DNA of 32,269 bases, taken from contig BFEA01000926.1 in the NCBI GenBank assembly GCA_003427395.1, forward strand, positions 197,984 to 230,252. The letters are read 5' to 3'. This document shows positions 9,515 through 20,700 of the stretch, piece by piece (the stretch's first letter is position 1; the number at the start of each line of letters is the position of its first letter). Origin of the DNA: Chara braunii (taxonomy: Eukaryota; Streptophyta; Charophyceae; Charales; Characeae). A model generated the notes under the pieces. It had not been told where the DNA came from, did not search any database, and saw only the letters and a program-made list of their open reading frames with translations. The position numbers and the translations under genes are program-made.

Positions 9515-12403
9515 CTACTCACTCATGACCTCCTGGTTCTGCCTATACAATTGTGCCCTACCCCCATCTGGAGCCCGCTCTACCACTCGCCCCTGTCTGT
9601 CGTACATCCTTCCGCCGCTTTCCGTCACTCTCCCAGCCGCCTTATCCTTGAGGAACTTTGGGCATTCAAGAGCCCTATGTACGCCATGCGTACAAAGGAA
9701 GCACCGATCATCTGACCTCCCTCGACACCTCCTCTTCTTCTTCTGGGATCCTGGTAATGATGGTGTCTCACTGGCCTCTTTACTCATCTCGTGGCTCTGG
9801 GGCATACTCCATGACTCCGCTAGTCCTGCCTCCATCATCTGGGTACTCGGCTCTGCTAGCATCTCATCTCCCTCGGGTCGGTACGCTGGAGTGTCCAATC
9901 TCAGTGGCCTACCCTCGCGGACCTCTCCCATCACAATCGTCCCCTCACTCCTACGTGGGTCTAAAGGCAGGGGAGTCACAGCGGCCAGTGACTCACTCAT
10001 AACCTCGTGCTGCTGCTATGAGATGTACTCCCATGAGTCAGCCCCAGTAGCCCAGGAGCCTAACTGTGTCCTCTGTTCCCCCATCTCTCGTACACGCTTC
10101 GGGGTCTCCTGTCTCTGAGGCTCTCCCGACGGCATGTCCAGCTCCATAGCCGCCACTAGCGCATCTAGTTGAGATGCCTCTCCCTCCATCGCCTCAGGCT
10201 CAGTGGATGCTACTGCTCCCGTAAGGGCACCCTCCTGTACCTCCAAAAGTATTGTAGGGGACCCCTCTGCGGGGCCTCCTCCCGCCACATGAGGTCGGGG
10301 TCTCTGCGCCGGCTCGTCTTCAGGGATCTCAAACGTCATAAGGGTGGCCTGTGGCGAGGCCAACTCCGTGGGGGTCCTGAAGCTGAACCTCCCCTCTTCG
10401 GCCTCCCGCCTTGCTGCCACCTCCGTTGGGTCCAAGAATACCTTCCCCATTTCTCCTTCCTGAGGTGGCTCTGTCATCCCTTCCTGGCCAAAAAGTCCCT
10501 GCACCTCCTTCCCCTGAATGCCATACCGGCTCTGCTCGGTCCAGTCGACCACCTTAGTGGCCGAGAGCCTCTCTACCATCGCCGCCATATCTTGAAGCCT
10601 CTTCTCCCATTCTGCCTCCTTGGCTTCCATGCGGGACCTCCATGCTTGGTTCTCTGCCCTCTCTTCTTCCAACTGGGTGGACAATTGTTCCACCTCTAAC
10701 CTCGAGGCCGCCAACTCATTGCTGAGCATGGAATACTGCTGAAAGGACGAGACCGCCACCTCGCGTATCCTCCTATCTGTGCGCTCGATCGCCATCTTGG
10801 TGGCTGAAAACCACAGGTCCCCTGTCTCTCGTACCTCGTCCACCCTCGCATCCTCCTGTCCTGCCTCTCGTGACCTTAGGCGAACAGCATCCCTCTTACC
10901 CTCATAGCTGTCCCAAATCTCGTCAATCCTCTGCTCGCTCGTCGGAGGGTCAACTGGTGGCTTCGGTGCTTCTCATGCGGCCTCCATCCTAACCTTCTCT
11001 TGGTATAGCTCCTCGAAACGTACCTGCACTCTCGCGTGCTTTTCTTCTTTCGTCTCTCCTGATGGCCTCCTTGCCCGCACCTCCTGGGCCTCTCGTAGTG
11101 GGTCTCTCTCACTCGTCCCCTCCTCTGCGGGCGGCGGCCCCGACAGAGGCTCCCCGGATGTCAACGCCTCAACATCCATGCATTCATCTGTAGGCTCGGT
11201 TACTTGTGGTGCCACAGTAGTAGGTGCCCTCGCCCTCTCGCTCTCCTCTGGTTCCGCCTGCGTTGAAGGTGGCGTAGTAGCTTTCGATGGAGGCCCCAAC
11301 ATCACCTTGCTGTCCGACTCATGAATTCCCTGAGGCCAATACTGTCGCGCCTGCTCCAGAATCGGGGCAGGGGGAGGGGTATCGTCCCCGACAATGATAA
11401 CCCCCTCAGTCTGCGGCCCCTCGGGTCCACGAGGCCCCACCTCAGGCCCCGGCTCTGGCGGCTCCTCCTCCGGCTCATCCTCGACTGGCTCATACCATGC
11501 TGGTCCGCCTTGGTCCACTTCCGACTGTGACGCCCCCCACTGGGACGCATCGAGATGGGCCTCTAGACTGTCGAGCGGGGTCCTCAATGGCAAAACCTTA
11601 CCCTCCTCTGGTAATGTCGGCGACGGGCCCCGTAGATCACTGTCCGTGATCCGGCGAAACTCCACCCGCTCGAGTCCGTCGGTAGGGGGTAGCCCTGCTG
11701 CCTGAGACGGCCCCGCGACCTAAACTGGCTCCGCCGCCTGGACGGGTTCCACTGGCTCCTCTCATCGTGTCAAGGCCTTTCGGCCTCCCCTAGTCATAGT
11801 AGCTCCTCTTGCCTCCGGATCCCGTGGCCTCTTGCTCCTCTGCTGTCTCTCCACCCTGGGGTCTGGCCTCTCGGGCTCCAGTCGCTGAAATGCCTGTCTC
11901 AATTGGGCCTGGCAGTCTTCCCAATCACGTGCCCTGTTCTGGATCTGCCTCGCCAACGGCCTCTCCGCCTTCCACATCTAGAGGGGCAGCGTCTGCATCC
12001 ACTCCTCCTGCCCAGTCCCCTGGTCGCGCATATACTGCTCATAGGCCGGGATGAACTCCTCCGCATTACCTTCCTCCAACCGAATAGGCAGCCCATCCGG
12101 TCCCAGTGGCGAAGCCCTCAGCCTCTGCATCCTCGTCTCCACATCCTGCCAGGTCAAAGCCTCCTCCCGGATGTGCGCAATAGGCTCCTCAAAGCGCCCA
12201 ACTCCTTTCAGGTGTCGTATCCTCTCCAAGGTAGACCAGCCCTCCCGCGCCGCATGCGCCTGGTAGGAGTCCAGAAAGAGCTCTATGTTATCATCGTTGA
12301 AGATAGGCGTAGACTCCCTCCCAAACGGTCTGCGTGAGTCCTCCCTTCCTGATGCTCCTTGAGGCCTCTGTCGTGGCCGCACGCCCCTCCCGCCCTTCTG
12401 CAT
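9515..12403 (-). pseudogene. Second gag-like ORF downstream of integrase (decayed)
   Basis: One reading frame of about 962 codons starting at the ATG at 12403, broken by in-frame stops at 11978, 11762, 11720, 10973 and 10016. The N-terminal part (about 12310-12100) has the pattern of a retrotransposon capsid region: a hydrophobic FL.SYQ helix, an ERIR block, then W..VE.RMQRL. It aligns loosely with the first Gag of the same element. A low-complexity P/E-rich middle follows, then a heptad-rich coiled coil (about 10792-10555), then a basic KKKRR patch and one CCHC zinc knuckle, CFLCTHGVHRALEC (9703-9662), with exact CX2CX4HX4C spacing. I see no signal peptide or membrane segment, so it is not env-like. 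I infer an RNA-binding, particle-type protein. A splice acceptor just upstream may give it its own mRNA. Confidence 0.8.
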
Positions 12404-12424
12404 GGCTGTCTTCGAAAAGTCAGA

Positions 12425-12471
12425 CCTGCACAACAGGCGAGAGAAAGCAAGCAGGCACACAACAAGGTTAG
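12425..12471 (-). promoter_or_regulatory. Candidate 3' splice site before the second gag-like ORF
   Basis: In gag sense, a CTAAC branch-point match (12471-12467) is followed after about 40 bases by a pyrimidine-rich stretch and TGCAG (AG at 12427-12426). The exon would begin at 12425, 22 bases before the ATG at 12403. This fits a spliced subgenomic mRNA that skips pol. The signal is strong by eye, but the donor is not identified. Confidence 0.45.
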
Positions 12472-12591
12472 CCATCAACCCATTAACCCTTGGGACAACA
12501 CACATGCCCTTTCCTACTCCCCCACCCAACCTGACCATAGCATGCAACACCTCAAGGGCTAGTTCACTCTGAAGAATGGAGAGTTATTTAC

Positions 12592-14475
12592 CTATTCCCT
12601 GGCCACAAACTTCTTCTGCCTGGTCCCTGATACCCAATTCTGCCAGCCTGTCCCGTCCAGCTCCTCGATCTGATAGGCCCCAAATTCACCACATCGCAAA
12701 ATTCTATAGGGGCCCATCCATCTCTTGTAAAGCTTCCTCGACCATTGCTTTTCCAGAGAGGAGTCGTACAGTAACACAACGTCCCCCACTGCCAACGGCT
12801 CCTTCCTTACTCGCGCCATCTGGTCCCACCTCATCTTATCCTCCATGCGGCTTTTCTCTACCTGATCCGCGGCCTCTCGCAGTCTTTCCTCGGCTGCCCC
12901 CACTTGTCGCGCCCGAATATCGAGCAGTTCTTTGAAGGACAGGTTCACTTTCAGGTCCTGGCGTCTCCACGTCTTCATAAAACTTTCTATAGGAAAGGTG
13001 GCGTGTCTCCCGTACCATAGCGTGGCTGACGCATACTTGGTAGTCCTCTTCACAGTAATATTCTCTACGAAGAAAGTCGCTCGTAAGAACTTCGGCCACT
13101 GACCAGGCTTGCCCTCTGTCCACTTAGCCAAGAGATTCGTGATGGTACTGTGCCCTCTCTCCAAAGGTGCATTCGCTTGAGGATCCGCGGCCGTAGTATA
13201 GTTAGCCACTACGCCATACCCTGTAAGCAGGGTTCGCACCTCATTGCAGGTAAACTCCGATCCTCTGTCCATCACGAACTCCTTGACAAAAGGATAGCGC
13301 ATGTAGTACTCCTCGATGCAATTTGCCAAAACTGGGTCAGTCTTCGTCCGAATAGCTCGACCATCCGCAAACCCAATAAGGTTATCCCGTGCATCGAAGA
13401 TGTAGTTACGCCCATTCTCCCCTGCTGGCATGAATAACAGGTCCAGGTGTACGACCGCACCCACTTCCCTCTCCAACCTTGGGTGTAGGGGCTCCCCAGG
13501 CCTTTGCGCTGACCTCTCCTAGCAAGGCACACAGGACTGGCAGTATTTGATGACCATAGTCAGCATCCCATCCCAATGGTACAGCTCGCTTATCTTAGCG
13601 CATGTGGCACCTATCCCTCTGTGCCCCCCTGCTATACCATTGTGTAAGGCTGCTATGATATCAATCTGCTGGTTCCTCCCGCATATGATCCTCTTGGGGT
13701 TCCCGACCTGCTGCTTTATAAACAAGTGGCCGTCTCTTATCACATACATGTGCCTCATCTTCTGGGCCTTGGCACTGACATCTTTATCCCTCATCTCACA
13801 TGATAGGAGCAATCCCAATTCCCGGTAGATTCCATCGTACTCCTCTGCCAAAAACGCCTCCTTAATCTCCCCCTCTTCGAATTCGTCGTCCTGGCTTTCA
13901 GGAATTAAAATTTCACCTGCCTCACGACTGAACGAGCCCCTCCGATTGAAGTCTCCTTGCAGGAGCGTATTAGTGAGCAGATACATCCCTCCCATTAGCT
14001 GCTCATGCTCCTCTACCTGAGCGGGGTTTTCCTCTATCGTTCTCACTTCCTCCACCAAACTGTGTGTACCAGCCAAAGCCAACTTCATCATCCAGCCGAC
14101 ATCCTGGCTTCCCCACGGATCCTTCTCCTGGAAGGGCTTGAGGACGAACTCTTCCTTCTGCTCGTACCCCTTTGGCGCTAGCCATATGGGGTGGCTGACG
14201 CAACTGGGTACTCGTAGGGACCATTCGTTTATATCCAGGCGGACGTCCTCCTCTTGATAAAAAAAAACATCAACTGGTGGAGTGTCTTCTATTGATTCCT
14301 GGTCCGATCCGTCCCAGTTGATGCGGCTTAACCCATCTGCCCTGTTCTTGTTCCCTGGAATCCTTTCCAACTCGAAATTAAACATCCAAATGTAGGTCAA
14401 CCATCTTGCGACGGTTGGATCAGATGGAGTATACTTCTTCAGGGAGCATGAAAGTGCAGTAGGGTCCACCCTCAA
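12592..14475 (-). pseudogene. Gypsy pol: end of RNase H and integrase (decayed)
   Basis: This frame begins just after a 1-base loss near 14478. It opens with the last RNase H aspartate in NRADGLSR. A spacer leads to the integrase HHCC finger (HNGIAGGH, then CQSC). An in-frame TAG at 13521-13519 cuts the finger from the catalytic core; the context suggests a glutamine codon was lost. After it the core is intact as a D,D35E enzyme: numbering from 13476, D12 in HLDLL, D70 in MDRG, and E106 in LERG, with exactly 35 residues between the last two. The usual H in the HPQAN motif is D here. A C-terminal GPY module (RWMGPYRI, about residues 252-259) follows and the frame stops at 12592. No chromodomain is seen. 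Confidence 0.92.
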
Positions 14476-14887
14476 ATAAGCCTTCTGCCGAAAACATAGT
14501 TCCGGAAGGTCCTTAGGCAGTGAAGTACTGCCAACGTCTCCTTCTTAAACTGAGAGTAGTTCCTCTCAGTCGTATTGAGAGTACGACTTTCAAACCTTAG
14601 TGGTATCTCCCTTCCTTCAGTATCTGCCTGAATCAGGACTCCTCCTAAAGCAGTTGGCCCAGCGTCCGTCTCAATGACGAAAGGTCTTTCCTCCGTGGCC
14701 TCATAGTTTGGCGCTCCCAATACCAAGCCTCCTTCCTTAAACTCTCCCTTCATTCTACCAACCGCCTCTTCTTGGTCTTCGCCCCAGACCCATTCCTGAT
14801 CCTGACGCACCAACTTCCTGAAATGCTCTGTTTTCGTGGCAAAATCCTTCACGAAGCTCCTCCAAAATCCGCACGTCCCAAGCCGCT
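14472..14887 (-). pseudogene. Gypsy pol: end of RT and RNase H start (decayed)
   Basis: This segment carries the connection region and the RNase H N-terminal half: VIETDAGPTALGGVL with the first catalytic aspartate (D63 counted from the methionine at 14852), and TERNYSQFKKETLAVL with the catalytic glutamate. The frame ends at a TGA at about 14474 caused by one missing base, and coding continues in the next frame. At 14887 the coding sequence stops abruptly against LTR sequence. The codons that should precede it lie on the plus strand, ending at 23685. This is an inversion breakpoint. Confidence 0.9.
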
Positions 14888-14888
14888 G
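14887..14888. other. Left breakpoint of the 8.8-kb inversion
   Basis: To the left is pol (minus strand) starting at its CTTGGGACG codons. To the right is LTR sequence in plus orientation that matches the 3' LTR near 6200-6100; for example GAGGGGGACGAACCC at about 14982 matches the 3' LTR near 6105 in reverse complement. Neither side is next to the N gap. Confidence 0.75.
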
Positions 14889-15103
14889 CTGCCCATCCTC
14901 CCGGCCGAGCTGATCGCCTGACGCTACGCTACAAGGATAGCGGCGGATGGGCGAAGGTGGTAGGCAACTGGTTGGTCGATCGAGGGGGACGAACCCTGGC
15001 GCAGTTTCGGACCGGGTACGTGCGGGACTTAGGATGGACAGGGCGTTGGGGGACTACATGGCGCAGTGTGGGTGACTGCAACCGAGTAGGAACGGAGGTG
15101 AAG

Positions 15104-15104
<1 letters not shown>

Positions 15105-15151
<47 letters not shown>

Positions 15152-15270
15152 NNNNNNNNNNNNNNNNNNNNNNNNNNNNNNNNNNNNNNNNNNNNNNNNN
15201 NNNNNNNNNNNNNNNNNNNNNNNNNNNNNNNNNNNNNNNNNNNNNNNNNNNNNNNNNNNNNNNNNNNNNN

Positions 15271-15352
<82 letters not shown>

Positions 15353-15364
15353 AGAGAGAGAGAG
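15105..15364. repeat. (AG)n microsatellite with assembly gap
   Basis: An AG dinucleotide tract is interrupted by a run of 119 N (15152-15270). The true length is unknown. The 3' LTR has no such tract at the matching place, so it expanded within Z. Confidence 0.95.
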
Positions 15365-16799
15365 GCCCTCACCTTCAGCGGGGTCACGAGAAGAGTTGGT
15401 ACACGGCCGCGAGGCAGAGTGCTACTACTAAGTAGTAGGCAATGGTGCCAGAAGGAGGTAGTGCCGGAGGGTGCAGCGCTACGTGAAGGGCTAGTGAATG
15501 TGGACAGGAAATGGTCTACGTGAAGGGCAAGTGAATGTGGACAGGAAACGGCGCCGAGTGCATGAGCGGTGAGGTAGGGAGAGAGGGGGAACAGGAAGGA
15601 TGAGGCAGAAGGACCAATGAGCGTTGGGGCTATGGAGCGAGACGGTGAAGGAGAGGCTACGAGGAAAGGGGAAAGAGGGGAGTGGATCTGGCATGGATCT
15701 GCGCCAGGTGCATTTGAAGGAGGGGCTGGTGTGGAAGGCGAAGGTGGCGACGGGTTGTGACGGAGGGGAGAGTTCATAGTATCCTTGATTCTCAGCGGAC
15801 TCCGGCGAAGAGAGAGCTGAGACTACGGCTCTAAGGAGGAGGGGCGAATTCAGTGAAGGTGTTGGTTTGGCTGCTAGAGTGGTAATATGGGAGTTAAGTA
15901 GAGGAGACTGTGCGCGGAGTACCGGGGGGGAGAAAAGAGGGAGTAAGTTTTTTTATCTCGGACGTTCGGTCGTCGTTTTGAGCAAGCCAGGACTCTAAAC
16001 AGGGGTTTTTTTATATGGCGAATCCGTCTGTCGTGTCGGATTTTGGATTTAGTAGGTCATGTGGCCGGTATGTGGGGTGAATATTGCACGGGGAGATGAA
16101 CCTGGTCGCGTTCCAACGAGAGATTCCTCCTCATTTGTCCATCTTCTTTTTTTGCTTTTTATATATACATATATATGTTTTTTTTATTATTTTCATTTTG
16201 GCATACTAGGTGAGTAGGAGGCGGGACTGTGGCTGCACGCCATCACCCTCACCTTCTACAAGGAGAGCGGGCTTCTTCTAACTGGTAGAGCGGGGCCCGG
16301 TTGCCTGGCTAGAACGGCAGTCTTCTCTAGACAGGTGAACAAGGGCAAGGAGTTGGCCAGGTACATTGAGTAGCGAGGAGGAAGTATGAGAGGTGGAAAA
16401 GGGTAGGGGCGAGTGGGAAAAAGACACGGGTTACTTGCTATAACTGACGGTATATCTTCCCATCTGCAAGCCAAAGATCCATTCCTTGTTTCCGCCCACA
16501 GTGTAATGAACAGAACACAGGATTGGGCCCACAGTCACATAGACATAGTTGGTCTCCGAGTTCATCCGTTGTCATACATAGTTTAGCTGGGTCCTACCGG
16601 TACCGCAGACTGGGTCATTGCTTGGTTACCGTCGTAGCCTCGCCGCTTAGATTGGAGCAGTGGCGGATTGGGGGTGATGCAGAACTGTGGGCGCTGCCGG
16701 GAGTGGTACTCACCGGGCAAAAACAGGGAAGAGCTATAGGCGGACCTGGTCTGAGCTGCGAGACCACGTTCTGGGTTGATGAGCATAGGTCACCTGCTG

Positions 16800-18060
16800 C
16801 TGAAGCTGCCAGGAAGCAGGAACTTACAAGTTACTTTTGGGGAGCCTGCTGCTGTTGAGGTTGACGGCTACAAGCGAGGAGCTGCTCACTGCGTTTGGGG
16901 TTGCCACCTATTATGAACTAAGGGACTGATGCAGACTTCGTCAGGTACGGACTGATAACCAGATTGGAGTTAAAGTTGGCCAAGCTCTGGCCCTACCAAT
17001 CCTGAGTTGCCACAGCAAGAGGACCGACCGAGTTGCGAGCCTAGCAAGGTTGGGGCAGCAGTTGCCCTTCGAAGGCCTGCGCTGCACGTTCCAGAGTACA
17101 GCTACAGATCTGGCCTGGGCTGGCTGTTGAAGTGGGTGGTGTTACACCCAAGCGCTTGACCATGTAGGAACAACATGCACTAGTGCGTAGTGACGTCCTA
17201 CACGGGGGGGTGCGGGGCTCTGTTGAGTCTGAGGAAAAGCACCCCGCTAGATATTCAAAACGGCAGTTACCTCTTTCACTGAGACTCTGCTGCTGTTGTG
17301 CGTGGAGCAGTGATGGTCGGTGAGTTGCCAGGGGCTAGCACCATGCTCTCATGAAGTGGCAGCCGTCTGGCTCAGTGTCTACTCGGCGAGTTGCTGATGC
17401 TGCCATGAGTGGCACGTTGCGCTTCCGGTGCCTTCCTTGCAGATCTGTGCCTCCGGGCTTTGGGCCAGGACTATAAGCTTCGAGTATGACCGTTAGCAAG
17501 GATGTTGATATGGGACGCTGCTGACTACGGGCAAGTGCTGGTTGGTGCAGACCGCTGCGCGTCACGCTGTGCTGGGCAACCGCCGGGCCAACCAGCCGTG
17601 GCTGTTCCTACCCCGCTGTAGCCGCCTTGGAGCTATATTACCGAGCTAACTGCGGACTGCTGCTGTGCTTATCGAGCGCTGCTACTACGGTGACTGTATC
17701 ACTACTCTCTAGGGACTGCAGTTGCGGGCTGTGGATTGGTGGAACTCATACTGGGTTGTTGTGGGACTGCTACTGCAGACAGATACTGCTGCTGCGGAGG
17801 ACTGGGCTCGGACTACTACTACTGACTTCGCTATAGGCTGTTGGTGCTGCGTTAGTGGATTGTGTAAGGGCTGCGGTCGCTGTGGATAATTGTTGTTGCA
17901 TGTTGGCGGACGGTTACTGTCGCTGTTGACCAGGCTGCGTATTGCTACGGGCTGCTACAGGCCGCACAATCCGCTGCTGCCTGCTGTGGCAGACTACCGC
18001 TGCCTGATGTAACGAGTTGTTGTCTCCGGTTGAGCGCCACATGCTGTTGCACACTGCTGT
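16800..18060 (+). repeat. CTG/TTG-rich degenerate region of Z
   Basis: About 1.2 kb dense in GCTGCTG and TGTTG words without a strict period. The 3' LTR has a shorter counterpart rich in CAGCAA words on the plus strand at about 4630-4900, so this low-complexity block is an old part of the LTR that grew in Z. No coding function is seen. Confidence 0.55.
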
Positions 18061-18734
18061 CGACTGAGTGTTGGGGAGGCAAGCAGGCTGGACAAGTAGG
18101 GGGATGGGGCTGCGAGTTGGGAGTTCATCAGGAGGCGCTACTCCGGCAGTTTGAGCTTGTTGACCAAGCTGTCAGTTGGCTGCCACTGCGGGGCCCTCAG
18201 GCGCATCAAGACAACGAGGCCCTCTCCAGTGAGATTGAGAGCACCTCCCCTGTATCTCGAGAGACTGAACATTTATGCTTCTATCCTTCTTACTCCCAGT
18301 CTACTCTGTGGTTACGAGACGAAGGCGACAGGCGGGATTGCAACCCGTAGGTCCACGCAAAGGCCTCTATGGGAGGTTGCCCCACCGATTGCGGGAGCTC
18401 TGCCGGAGCCCAGGCGGGGTTCTGGAGGCAGGGAGCCTCAGGTATAATCTCGTTAACCTGTGTGATCCCCTCCCTTACTTATTATCCCTTGGGTATCTGA
18501 ATATGTACATGTAAGGATACTACTTTTTGTTTTGCTACGTATGCCAGGACATGTTTTGCAGAAGGCTAAATGAACAAGTATATATGAGAGTTTAGATCTT
18601 CTGAGTGAATTCAGACAAAATTAGACTGGGGGAAAGTGGGCTGAAGGAGTATTGCATGCGTTTGACCGGGTCAACCCAAGGCTGAGCTCCTCTAAGTTGA
18701 TGCGGGCTCAGTGTTGTGTTTTGTTTATGTCTGC

Positions 18735-19935
18735 TGGGCTGACTGAATGGTTTTGAGGGTTGGGCCTATCCTAAGTTGGACGGACCACTCGCTGTTTTTT
18801 CTGGGGTTCCTGAACAGGAGGATGAGCACCCTAAGTTGGGAGGTCTCGGAATCCTGGTGTTTCTTTGTGGGTTGCTGAAAACAGAGTTGCGTGGAGTCAG
18901 TTCTGTGTGTGTTTTTCTGAGGGAAACACGGGCATGAGACTGAGTGTACCCTTAAGTTAGGGTGGCTCAGTCGTAAGCCATGAACACAAAGGTCAACCAA
19001 AGTATACAACTTTGATACATATTATACGAACATATATCATCTGGCAGACCAGGCACCCTAAGTTGGGAAAGCCAGTCAGTGAGTCAGGTAGAACAAGAAG
19101 AGGAGAAAAGTGATGAAGAATATAATAAAGGTAACCAGGGCAGGCTGAGCGTACTCTTAAGTTAGGGCGGCTCGGTCCTATGCTCATGACAAGACAAAGG
19201 AGCAGAGAGTTAGTATAAACCTGTTTTATTTTCCCTTCTAAACACAAGGCAGGGTTGGATGTCTCCCTAAGTTGGGTAGGTCTGACTATCTGCCTAATAA
19301 GAGAGAAACACATATAGTTTGTGTAAGTATCAATGGTTGGTCTCGTATGATTGTCGTTACGGAGGCTAAGCGCATCCTTAAGTTAGGGTGGCTTAGTCAC
19401 ACGTCGTTGTACTTGTTCAGGCAAATTCTGTCTTATGTAACGTTAACTGTTTAAGCCAGTCAGACGTACTCTTAAGTTAGGGCGGCCTGGTGATAGGCTC
19501 CTGTCGTTGATGTGATGTAGGTTGGACGTACCCTTAAGTTAGGGCGGTCTGACCATTCGTTGTTTGCGCTTGTTCTGTAGGTTGGACGTACCCTTAAGTT
19601 AGGGCGGTTTGACCATTCGTCGTTTGTGCTTGTTCTAGGCAGGTTAGGCACACCCCTAAGTTGGGGCAGTCTAATCCTATGCCGTATGTAACTTTTTGTA
19701 AAGCTGGCTAGGCATACCCTTAAGTTAGGGCAGTCTAGCTCTACGCTTGATGTCGTCGGTTCAAGCAGAAGCCGGGCGTACCCTTAAGTTAGGGCGGTCT
19801 GGTTATATGCTTTATGACTAAAGTTTATCTAGAGTTGGGCATACCCTTACGTTAGGGTAGCCCAGTTGTGCATACCTTTACTTGTTTACTTAGGCAGGTT
19901 GGACATACCCTTAAGTTAGGGCCTTGTCTGATCCT
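18735..19935 (+). repeat. Array of about fifteen hairpin repeats in Z
   Basis: Units 55-120 bp apart share a TAAGTT loop in gag sense. They are closed by inner stems such as CCCT/AGGG, CCCC/GGGG (about 19653-19666) or CCC/GGG, with outer arms that change but still pair. Examples are GACTGAG with CTCAGTC (18938-18944, 18966-18972), GGCTAAGC with GCTTAGTC (19364-19371, 19391-19398, one wobble), GCTAGGC with GTCTAGC (19707-19713, 19733-19739, one wobble) and GGCTGAGC with GCTCGGTC (19143-19150, 19170-19177, two wobbles). This is the counterpart of the array at 3140-3975, which has loop TAAGAT and stem TCCA/TGGA in the same sense. Confidence 0.85.
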
Positions 19936-20640
19936 ATGCCATAAGTGAGGGGGTTATTGAAAGGGAGAAAACTGAGTGATTTAACGAACTACCTGGGCAA
20001 ATGTATGTGGGACTGTGAGAGATGCATGCTCATGTATGATTGTAGGGTTTCACTTGGGGCGTTTTTTCGATAGGTTAGTTGCTTTAGATGCTCGCCAAGT
20101 GCTGGAGCCATAGGTAGGTCAGGTGGATGTTGGGAGGGAAAACTTGGGATGAGGATAGGACTGGCCCTGCTAGGGGTTAGGCACAATGCTAGCCCACGGT
20201 CTCATCTAGAGGTCGTGTTGGCTGTCATTGAGTCTGGATCATCAAGCAGGTGTCAGAAGTTAATCCCAAGTATAGTTGCATTGTCTTTCTGCTTTTTCAG
20301 CTTTGTATAAATCTTGGCAGCCTCCTGTTCCTACGGGAAGTGCTGCCGAAATTTTTACAAATCTGAAAAAGTTAGTCATTTTTTGGCTCTTAGAAATTCT
20401 GAAAAGACACTTTTCCTACGGGAAGCGCTGCCGAAATTTCATAAAATTTTGGGAGTTTGAATATTTTTTAGTTAGGAGTTACTTAGCAGATCCTAACTGA
20501 TTAGAGGAGGTGTTCAACTGATTGGTACTAGTAGAGGAGCTAGAGTACGACTAAGGGGAATGATCTCCCCTTGGCACAGACGTAAGCAGTACTCTTCGTT
20601 GGCCTATACTGTGATGCAGGTTGCTGTGCTATCACTTGAG

Positions 20641-20700
20641 AGCCTGATCTGATCAGGCTATTCCTTCAGAGAGATTATTCCTTTGTTATCACTGATAACA
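20641..20700. repeat. Two dyads in Z
   Basis: AGCCTGATC and GATCAGGCT (20641-20659) are perfect 9-bp arms with one base between. TGTTATCA and TGATAACA (20684-20700) are perfect 8-bp arms with one base between. They match in place the two dyads at 2256-2294 of the 3' LTR. Confidence 0.7.

Noticed and set aside
9444-10118. Long plus-strand ORFs opposite the second gag-like ORF, integrase and gag
   Set aside because: Antisense shadows; the minus frames carry the zinc knuckle and catalytic motifs, the plus frames none.
9515-12403. env-like gene after integrase
   Set aside because: No signal peptide, no membrane segment and no cysteine-rich ectodomain; it has a coiled coil and a CCHC knuckle instead.
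14957-15523. ORFs on both strands across the AG tract (Glu-Arg or Leu-Ser repeats)
   Set aside because: They are translations of a dinucleotide repeat and of N bases.
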